A DNA stretch of 64,000 nucleotides from Puccinellia tenuiflora. Its lineage: Eukaryota > Streptophyta > Magnoliopsida > Poales > Poaceae. The position numbers were made by a program, and so were the translations under genes. Each line of letters starts with the position of its first letter. Position 1 is the first letter of the stretch. The notes under the pieces were generated by a model that saw only the letters and a program-made list of their open reading frames with translations, had not been told where the DNA came from and did not search any database. The DNA lies in NCBI GenBank assembly GCA_012064385.1, contig QRDG01000410.1, positions 1-64,000 of the forward strand, in the 5' to 3' direction. Of the stretch, positions 56,440-64,000 are shown in pieces.

Positions 56440-56980
56440 TACACTATATAATGGATGGTAATTTCATCGGTCTAGAGAGGGTTACTCTATCGGTTTAGGG
56501 TGGGTAACTCCATCACCATTGGGTGGTAACTCTATCAATTTAGAGTGGGTAACTCCATCGGTTTAGGTTAGGTAACTCCTTCAGTATAGGATGGCAACTC
56601 TATCAATTTAGAGTGGATAACTCTATCGGTTTAGGTTGGTTAACTCCTTCAGTATAGGATGGTCACTCAATCAGTTTAGGGTGGATAATTTCATCGGTTT
56701 AGGTTGGATAACTCCTTCAGTATAGGATGGTAACTCAATCAATATAGGGTGGGTAACCCCCTCACTAATGTGTGGGTAACTCCAACATTATCGGTTGGGT
56801 AACCCTATCAGTCTAGGGTGGCTAACTTCATCACTATTGGGTGAATAACTTCTTCTGTCTAGGTGGATAACTCCATCACTACTGAGTGTGAACTCCTTCA
56901 ATACCAGGTGGTAACTCCATCAGTCTAGGATGAAAACTCCATTAGTCTAGGATGAAAACTCCATCAGCCCTGTATGTGAC
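56440..56980. repeat. Minisatellite, 23-24 bp unit, about 20 copies
   Basis: Units of the form GGTAACTCCATCGGTTTAGG. Subtypes ending AATTTAGAGTG, GGTTTAGGTTG and AGTATAGGATG recur in order, giving a higher-order period of about 70 bp in the middle. Confidence 0.85.
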
Positions 56981-57044
56981 GTCAACTATTGGCAGCAATG
57001 TGATTGATTATTACGCTTCGTGATCAAAATTTTAAATGCAGTTA

Positions 57045-57700
57045 CCAAGTTAATTTAATACACCCACACTAGGTCGTGAGCAATTTCTTGACTTTTAATT
57101 GCAGCTATCAGATTAACTTAACACACCTACCGATTTTTTCGAGAGTAAATCACAGTATTTTTATCGCATCTGCCAGATTAATTTGATATACCTATCGGAT
57201 TCTTCGAGAGAAAATGTCAGTATTTTATTGCAGTTGTCAGATTAATTTGATACACCTATCAGGTTTTTCGAGAGCAAATTTCATAATTTTTATTGCAACT
57301 ACCGGATTAATTTGATACACCTACCGGATTTTTTGAAAGCAAGTGTAAGTATTTTTATTGCACCTGACAGATTAATTTGATACACCAACCGGGTTTTTCG
57401 AGAGCAAATATCAGAATTTATATCGCAGCTCTCATATTAATTTGATACACCTATCGGGTTATTCAAGAGCAAATACAAAATTTATATTGCAGCTCCCATA
57501 TTAATTTGATACACCTATCGGGTTTTTCGAGAACAAATATCAGAATTTTTACTACAGCTGACAGATTAATCTGATACACATACTGGGTTTTTCGAGAGCA
57601 GATATCAGAATTTTTATTACAGCTCCCAGATTAATTTGATACACCTATCGGGTTGTTCGAGAGCAAATATCAGAATTTTTATTACAGCTCCCAAATTATT
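57045..57700. repeat. 65-bp tandem repeat, ten copies
   Basis: The anchor AGATTAATTTGATACACC (or variant) occurs at 57110, 57175, 57239, 57304, 57369, 57434, 57498, 57563, 57628 and 57693, a steady 64-65 bp. Each unit also has GGGTTTTTCGAGAGCAAAT and ATTTTTATTGCAGCT. Confidence 0.92.
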
Positions 57701-57937
57701 AGAAACAGTAAAGATCGGTGCTAAGTTCATGTACTCCCTATTATGCTCAGAAAAAGAATGAATATACATTCATATTATATTAAAATATAAAGAGTGGTAG
57801 CGGAGAGAGATAGTAAAGCAAAAATCCAAACAGTTTTAGAGCATCTCCACCGGGGGGTCGCAATAGGGCTCCTAAAGCTCCATTAGGGCCCCGGACAGAA
57901 AAACGGGCCACACCGGGGGGTCGCAAAGCCTTTGTCC

Positions 57938-58251
57938 GGTTGTGGGTTTTTTTCTACCAATGGGAGCTTTCCCTTCACCGCCCCCATGGGGGTGGTCCAC
58001 AGGGTTCATAACTACCCCTCTTACTACGGGGCGTTTACCTAGCCAACACTTAGATCCGGCTCTACCCAAACTTTTTTGGTTCACCCCAACATTACCCACT
58101 TGTCCGACTGTTGCTAAGCAGTTTTGGGATACTAAACGGACCTCCCCAGATGGTAATCTTAAAGTGGCCGATTTACCCTCTTTTGCAATTAGTTTCGCTA
58201 CAGCACCTGCTGCTCTAGCTAATTGCCCACCCCTTCCACGTGTGATTTCTA
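57938..58251 (-). pseudogene. rpl2: Nuclear plastid DNA insertion (NUPT): part of plastid rpl2
   Basis: On the minus strand the translation runs [20 protein letters not shown], then [35 protein letters not shown] and [19 protein letters not shown], which is the C-terminal half of plastid ribosomal protein L2. It has neither the start nor the last residues, so it is a 314-bp fragment. The flanks are nuclear repeat DNA, not rps19, rpl23 or trnI. It shows a few changes from the usual plastid sequence, including an extra T near 58075 that breaks the frame, so it cannot be functional. Confidence 0.88.
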
Positions 58252-58400
58252 TTGCCGATGCGGCGGAGACGTATCGCCGGCATTAAACCAGCACGTCGCC
58301 TCACCGGCCAACCGTCCCTTCCCGCGCGCGCCACCGTTTCCTGCCATCCTTTCCCGCCGCTTCCCGCCGCTTCGCGCTCATCCTTTCCCGCAGCTTCCCG

Positions 58401-58412
58401 GCGCTATAAAAA
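58401..58412 (+). promoter_or_regulatory. TATA box candidate
   Basis: GCTATAAAAAGAA stands about 80 bp before the ATG at 58486 in a GC-rich setting, a normal plant core-promoter arrangement. Confidence 0.5.
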
Positions 58413-58485
58413 GAACATCGCCGTCCCCCCGCTTCTCACCGTGCTTCTCACCTCGCCATAGATAAACACCCAGACTGCCACCACC

Positions 58486-59299
58486 ATGACGCGCAAGCTA
58501 CAGACCGCATGGGTCACCATCACCCAAACCGCCCGCCGTCGTTACCCTTTGGAGGGGGAAACCCTCCTCCTCCTCCGCCGCCACCGGCAGAGGACGACAA
58601 GGCCCTCGGCTTCGAGTGGGATGAGGAGCCGGAGGAGGATGAGGTGGACGAGGAGGAGGAGCCGGAGGAGGAGGAGGTGGACGAGGAGGAGGTGGCGGAG
58701 GAGGAGGAGCAGGGGGAGGCGCCTATGCCGGTGTTGGTGCCGGAGGATGCGGTGGCGCGCGAGCAGATGCATGAGCCACCCATCTGCCCGGACCAGCACG
58801 CGGTGTTCTTGTCCTTCGTCACGACGCGCGAGGAGGAGGGGGCCGCCGATTCCGGGAGTTCGCCATGGCCGCGAACGACGCGGCGGAGGCGCGATGTCGC
58901 TCGAGACACTCGTCGAGGACGAGTACGCCCGCTCCTTCCGCGAAGCCGAGCGGGCGGCGCACAAGGAGGCGAACACGGCGAGGTCGATCGCCTACAGCCA
59001 CCTGCTGGCAGACGCCTTCTACCGGGCCGCCCAAGCACAGGAGCTGGAGAGGCTGAGCCGGAAGGCCGCGAGGCAGGATGCGGCGGAGGCGGAGCTCGCG
59101 GCGCGCGCGGAGCAGGACCTACAGGACTCAAGTGGCGGAGCGCCACCGCCAGATGATGGAAGCCAGGGAGGCCAGGCAGGCGAGGCGCTTGAGTGCGCAT
59201 GCTAGCGGCCTCAACAGGCCAGCCTCCCCCTCTTTCGATGAGGGGGCGAACGACGACGAGGCTGGCCCTAGCGCACCACCTCCGCCCGACATGTTCTAG
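58486..59299 (+). pseudogene. Acidic, Pro/Glu/Ala-rich protein gene with frameshifts, unknown function
   Basis: An ATG in good context (CCACCATGA) opens a short stretch, but the reasonable protein changes frame at least three times. First comes GGGNPPPPPPPPAEDDKALG with a long Glu/Asp tract, then a charged Ala-rich helix (LETLVEDEYARSFREAERAA, LERLSRKAARQDAAEAELAA), and finally RQMMEAREARQARRLSAHA ending PPPPDMF at 59299. The style is that of repeated predicted proteins found with Harbinger-like elements in Triticeae. No domain recognised. The left flank (57840-57930, GAGCATCTCCACCGGGG) may be the end of such an element. Confidence 0.4.
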
Positions 59300-60429
59300 A
59301 GTACTAGTTTAGGTAGTTTTTAGGAGAGCTGTATGACAACTGCACGATGGAAAGTTTCGGGAATCTCCGCGCGCCGCACGTACAGACCGCGGGTGCGGCG
59401 CCTCCCTTTAGATTTCTCCATCTCTGTTTTTCTAACCAATGCATCATGTACTGCAGATCGATTGGTGACTTGCAGCTGCTAAAAGGAAGCACTCACTGTC
59501 GGGCATATACCAAATAAGGGTATCATCGACATGTACATATTCCAGTATACCAGGGTGGCCCACTGGTGGTAATGCCGGCAGGCTTACCGGGCGGCCCAAT
59601 ATACTGAAGCACAAGGACAAAGCGAAGCCGGCTAAGGAGGACCCAAGATGAAGGCCCAGTAACCATCCGGCTTGGTGCACAAGACGAAGACAACTAAGCC
59701 GTATTAGTCTAGGACTCCTATTTCCTTATGCCGGTAGACTTTCCTTGTAAGCCCTAGGACCGTCCACCTTTATAAGCCGGCCTACAGGAGCCTTAGGGCA
59801 TAATCTCCACAGCCTCATACAACCAAGGCTATACACACAACATCGTTGTAATCGGCGATATTGCCTTATAGTGATTTATAGCAGCACGTAGGATCACGCC
59901 ACCGTCGTGTGATCCGAAGCTGGGTAAACTGTGTGTAATCCCGTCACCGGAATCCCACTACGTTCCTCCCCCCCACGTCTTCTCTCTACCGTCGGCGTGT
60001 ATACCTACCCGGATGACACCCCTATCCCGGCTATAATCGACAATACCACGACAGTTGGCGCCCACCATGGGGCAAGAGGCGTCAAGGCGATGATCCGAGC
60101 GGGATCAACATCCTCATCGTCGGTCAGATTGCATCTAGCAGGCTGATCCGGTTCGACGTATTCAACATCGACATTATCAGTCAGATCGCATCTGGCCGGC
60201 TCATCTGCGTCAACATGCTCAAGTTCGACATCAACAATGGCGGCCGCTCACACGTCCTCGTGAACATGGAGGCGTCATCGTCAACTACGACTTTGTCTTT
60301 CCGGCTCGACGTTTTTCCGGCTTATGTGTCGTCATGACGTGACTGATGTTTTTTCCGGACTAACGAGTTCATCGTCATCTGCGCCACATCCGGCTTCCGA
60401 CGTCCGGTCTAGGCGAATTCATGGTTGTC

Positions 60430-60800
60430 GACATTTTTCCGGCATACTTATCGTCGCGTTACAGCTTAATCGCCGACGCGGCATGATTGCCTTTTTGGCA
60501 TATTTATCGTCGTGTTTCGGCTTAATCACCGACGCGGCATGTTGCCTTTTGGCGTACTTATTGTCGCGTTCCGGCTTAATTGCCGGCGCGGCATGGCGTC
60601 TTTTGGTGTACCCGTCGTCGCGTTCCAGCTTAATTGCTGGCGTGGCACGATGTATTGATCGTCGTTGTTCCGACTTACGTAACAACCGACAATAATCAAT
60701 TTTTTTCTCTCTACTGGTTTAGACGAGTTCACCGTCATCTATGCCACGCCCGGCTTAGACGGATTCATCGTGGCCTACTTGTCGTCGTGGTTCGGCTTAA
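60430..60800. repeat. 54-56 bp tandem repeat in the LTR element
   Basis: The anchor GCTTAATYGCCG (with CGTCGYGTTCC before it) occurs at about 60464, 60520, 60574, 60628 and more distantly near 60798. Three units have a 54-bp period, so one frame repeats in 18-residue steps, but the frame has no other sign of being coding. Confidence 0.8.
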
Positions 60801-61548
60801 TTGCCGTCTCTACCAACTCATCGCCGCATCCCGGCTTATGCGTCATCAACGCCAGGAGCACCAAAAAGCTAAGTTCTTCAGTAATTCTCTCGTTAACATT
60901 ATATATGCTCATGAAATAAATTCTGGTTCACTCTTTGAGATCATGCCATCTTTTATTTCTCGATGATCATATATACTAAGCTATCAATGTCAACCCGAAT
61001 TTGCTTCGTGCTAGTGGTTATGTTCTGATGCTTTTTTGGCCATGTCGCCTTACAAACTAATGTTTTGTCTGCCTAAGAGTATTCATCTGACCGCTCATGT
61101 GTTGGGTCGCCTAAGTAGGTGTTTCGGCACCAAAAGCCGGCGTTTGTTCTGGGTCTAAACAGCTTGGTATTGTATCCCTGTTGTCCCTGTTGCCCAGCAG
61201 ACGTTCCGGCTAGAGGTTTGCTAACACACGAAATATGGCTAAAGTGCATAAGCCAGAAAACTTAAGGGCGGACCGCAGATAATCTGCAACCCAAAGTTTT
61301 TATTGAAAAAAATGTCGGCTTAGGCCTTACAATTGTTCAGCTTGCATTAAAAGTACAGCTTAATTCAGTTATTGTTTATTCTACATGTGTTTATGTTGCC
61401 GCTTCATCAAGGACGTCACCTACAAGACGACTTATCTTCAGCCGCCTCCTGGGTTTTAAACAGATTGGCGTTGCGCCCTGTTACCCGGCGAGATGTTCTC
61501 ATCAAGCCTTATGCCGACCGTTTTGACGGATAGCTCGGGGGCTGCGTC

Positions 61549-61753
61549 GAGTCTCATGCCGCCATAATTCATAAGCCGACATGAGCCTCGAGGGCTACAA
61601 CCATTGGATCTACAATGACGCTAATTCTGCTGAGCATCGACCCGACTTTCGAGTACTTCGATTCGATGCTCGGCGGCTACAACCATCGGATTTTCTGAGT
61701 CTCATGCCGCCTTACTTCATAAGCCGACATGAGCCTCAGGGGCTACATCCACC
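61549..61753. repeat. Direct repeat, 148-bp offset, in the LTR element
   Basis: GAGTCTCATGCCGCCNTANT, then TCATAAGCCGACATGAGCCTC, occurs at 61549 and 61697. Each copy is followed by GGGCTACA. Confidence 0.75.
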
Positions 61754-63071
61754 TGGACGGAGATTTTTTCTTCATCCACTCTTTGGAATAAACTCGATTC
61801 TGAGACATGCAAATTGACTGTGTTCCCAATGGACAATAAAGCCGGCACCAGCGGGCACAGTTCAATTCTGAAAGCAGACCGGACGCGGTCTACTTCAGAA
61901 GCATGGCAAATCAACGAGTTCCACTGGACACAAACCGGCACGATATAAAATCGATCAGTCCGGAGTCCTGGTCAATCCGTCTTAAACGGCAATTAAGACG
62001 ATGGCAGTTCGGCAGTACATGTCGGATTATTTTCTTCGGCAAAGTTTCAAGTTCTACATCCGCCTAACCAAACAAGACAAACAAAGGCGAAACTACTTCA
62101 AGCCTGTCGAAGAAGCCGGCCGCTGGAGAACTCAAAACTTTCCGGGGGCTAATGTCGGGGATATACCAAATAAGGGTATCATCGACATGTACATATTCCA
62201 GTATACCAGGGTGGCCCACTGGTGGTAATGCCGACAGGCTTACCGGGCGGCCCAATATGGTGAAGCACAAGGACAAAGCGAAGCCGGCTAAGAAGGACCC
62301 AAGACGAAGGCCCAGTAACCATCCGACTTGGTGCACAAGACGAAGACAACTAAGCCGTATTAGTCTAGGACTCCTATTTCCTTATGCCGGTAGACTTTCC
62401 TTGTAAGCCCTAGGACCGGCCACCTTTATAAGCCGGCCTATGGGAGCCTTAGGGCATAATCTCCACAGCCTCATACAACCAAGGCTATACACACAACATC
62501 ATTGTAATCGGCTCATATTGCCTTATAGTGATTTATAGCAGCACGTAGGATCACGCCACTGTTGTGTGATCTGAAGCTGGGTAAACTGTGTGTAATCCCG
62601 TCACCGGAATCCCGCTACGTTCCTCCCCCACGTCTTCTCTCTACCGTCGGCGTGTATACCTAGCCGGATGACACCCCTATCCCGGCTAGAATCGACAATA
62701 CAACGACACTCACCCAGCCAACAAGATGACAATTCTCGGAGTCATAAAAAATCGAGATATTCAGGACCAATCCTTCTAGAGGTTCGTCATTAAATGTTGA
62801 TAACGAACAACTTACACTGCAAGTAAAATATCAGTGTGACTGTTTTAGGTGCGCAAATTGGTGGATAAATGCTTTGCTTGCTCAATAAACTATCATATTT
62901 CATATAGCTATCCCCTTAGTAGCGGTTTTGTACTGTTTTCTTAACAATTTGGATCAAGCTTTCGCCTTTGCAACTCCAGTGTTGAACTGTTCCAAATGCT
63001 TGTGCTTGCAGGACATATGGCATCATATACATTCTCTACTTCCTCTACGAAATGCTGCACGTGTTGCCTGT

Positions 63072-64000
63072 CACTACGGGAGAACTTATTTTTAGGGGTA
63101 CTTCCTTTAAGGCATTTTTTAAAATTGCCTCTAAAAATAATCTTAAGGGGCATTTCACAACAAATGCCTCTAAAAATGCGATTTATAAGGACACTTCTTC
63201 TAAAGTGCCTCTAAAAATCCGATTTATAGGGGCACTTCTTCGAAAGTGTCTCTAAAAATCCGATTTATACGGGCACTTCCGAAGAAGTGCCTCTAAAAGT
63301 GCCTCTATAAATCTCATTTTTAAAGGAACTCATTTGAAAGTGCCTCTATGAATCGTAAGAAGTAACACACCGAAAATCTTTTAGTTGCCTCAGCACAAGA
63401 TTCGGTCTTAAAAGTGCTCGCACCCGCGTACACGTCGGATGAGGCCGCCACGGGACTAGAGTGGGAGTGTGGGACATCAAGTGTTGTCGGTTCCGATGCG
63501 GTCAACGCCCCCAATTCCCCATTCTCCTCCCGCATCTCTCCTGCAATCCCCATTTCTCTTCTCGGTTTTCCTCTGTCGATCTCTCTCCTATGCATCGAGC
63601 GGCGCGGGGTCTGGTGGCTGGGTGGACGTGCTCGAGAACTACGCCGTCGGGAGGAACTCCGAATTATCGAGAAGGTCCCTTCATGGCGCTTGGCTACATG
63701 CCGTCTCTCCCCTTCTAACCTCTTCTTCTTTCCACTGTCAAATCCACACAAATCTCTCCCAAATCACCCCAAATCAGACCTTCCTCTTCCCGATCAAATC
63801 CACACCTAATCTCCCACATACTCTCACCAAAGTTCCTGTTGAAGAATGGAGGAGAAGCAATCGGAGGAGGAAAGCAGAGATATGGAGCAGAGTACAGGTC
63901 AAGAACTCCTTGGAATCCCATATCTAGCAATTAACATGCAGGCAATGACTATTGCGGATCCAAGGATAAGATCCGTCCGAGCCAATGAACTCCAGCAAGA
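63072..64000 (+). mobile_element. CACTA element, left end (continues beyond window)
   Basis: Starts CACTACGGGAGAAC at 63072, breaking the duplicated F-box/LRR fragment after CCTGT. To about 63355 there are subterminal repeats of TTATAGGGGCACTTCTT and AAGTGCCTCTAAAAATC in both orientations. A GC-richer leader follows, then an open frame at the window edge. Confidence 0.75.
63846..64000 (+). CDS. Start of a CACTA-borne open frame (partial)
   Basis: The ATG at 63846 opens a frame with no stop to the window end (51 codons). It begins MEEKQSEEESRDMEQS and continues with YLAINMQAMTIADPRIRS. In CACTA elements the first long frame behind the leader encodes a transposase or the accessory TnpA-like protein. 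Too short to identify. Confidence 0.35.
   Translation, partial: MEEKQSEEESRDMEQSTGQELLGIPYLAINMQAMTIADPRIRSVRANELQQ

Larger units (their letters stand above)
59497..62708 (+). mobile_element. Complete non-autonomous LTR retrotransposon, 3,212 bp
   Basis: LTRs at 59497-60053 and 62153-62708 start TGTCGGG and end ACGACA. The perfect 5-bp target duplication CTCAC lies at 59492-59496 and 62709-62713. The left LTR is followed after two bases by TGGCGCCCACCATGGGGC (60056), a Gypsy-type primer site. The right LTR is preceded by CCGGGGGCTAA, the purine tract. The 2.1 kb interior has no gag or pol. By eye the LTRs differ at about 20 positions in 557, so insertion is fairly recent. Replication must have relied on another element. 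Confidence 0.92.
59421..63071 (+). pseudogene. Duplicated fragment of the F-box/LRR gene, split by an LTR element
   Basis: 59421-59496 plus 62714-63071 matches 44488-44921, that is from the end of intron 1 through exon 2 and intron 2 into the F-box, including introns. This is a genomic, not a retro, copy. It differs by few bases and small indels. It is interrupted by the LTR element at 59497-62708 (target duplication CTCAC) and stops abruptly at 63071, where a CACTA element begins. It lacks the start codon exon and the LRR part. Confidence 0.88.

Noticed and set aside
57938..58251. A working nuclear ribosomal protein L2 gene
   Set aside because: Only an internal plastid rpl2 fragment with a frame-breaking base and no plastid neighbours.
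58520..59200. 226-codon minus-strand frame
   Set aside because: Ser-rich antisense of the Glu/Asp tract of the plus-strand gene.
60324..60695. Repeat protein with 18-residue units
   Set aside because: The period comes from a DNA tandem repeat of 54-56 bp that does not stay in frame, in a non-coding retroelement interior.

Overview
The window reads as nuclear DNA of a large-genome grass, most likely a Triticeae species (wheat, Aegilops or barley group). The reasons are nested LTR retrotransposons, CACTA elements with GGTCCCGG-type subterminal repeats, MITEs, a MULE, a LINE, a nuclear plastid insertion, GC-rich monocot coding regions and plant-specific gene families. No prokaryotic or viral gene was recognised. 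All calls come from reading the sequence; no search was run.

Layout. 1-8784: a minus-strand Copia-type, apparently non-autonomous LTR retrotransposon with a decayed gag, no pol, and a solo LTR nested in its 5' LTR. 8785-12000: AT-rich repeats and a small hAT MITE. 12083-25703: an F-box/DUF295 cluster of two intact genes (12083-13315 and 23436-24617) and two 5'-truncated pseudogenes, separated by a MULE-like insertion, a PIF/Harbinger transposase relic and a complete 6 kb MULE (16995-23051). That MULE has a perfect 9-bp target duplication, a ULP1-protease-like gene relic and a 2.9 kb array of hairpin-forming minisatellites. 25704-28440: mostly empty, with Harbinger-like relics. 28482-30231: an intact two-exon sarcosine-oxidase-type flavoenzyme on the minus strand. 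31152-37720: a CACTA element whose TNP2 transposase frame is broken only by nonsense codons. 37907-41855: a 5'-truncated LINE with a 15-bp target duplication, split by a Gypsy-like LTR element. 43119-43386: a Tourist MITE. 44204-46416: an intact four-exon F-box/LRR gene. 46417-51529: a P450 remnant and a Copia-like LTR with a low-complexity body. 51530-54175: a CACTA end hit by a Gypsy LTR element carrying an antisense accessory ORF. 54176-57720: GC-rich repeat DNA, then two tandem arrays. 57938-58251: plastid rpl2 DNA. 58486-59299: a frameshifted acidic-protein gene. 59421-63071: a second, truncated copy of part of the F-box/LRR gene, interrupted by a complete 3.2 kb LTR element and ended by another CACTA element that runs off the window.

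Plausibly functional host genes are the two F-box/DUF295 genes, the sarcosine-oxidase-like gene and the F-box/LRR gene. The F-box proteins would be substrate receptors of SCF ubiquitin ligases. The oxidase would act on N-methyl or cyclic amino acids. Nothing shows that these genes work together; the rest is transposon DNA that documents a layered insertion history.
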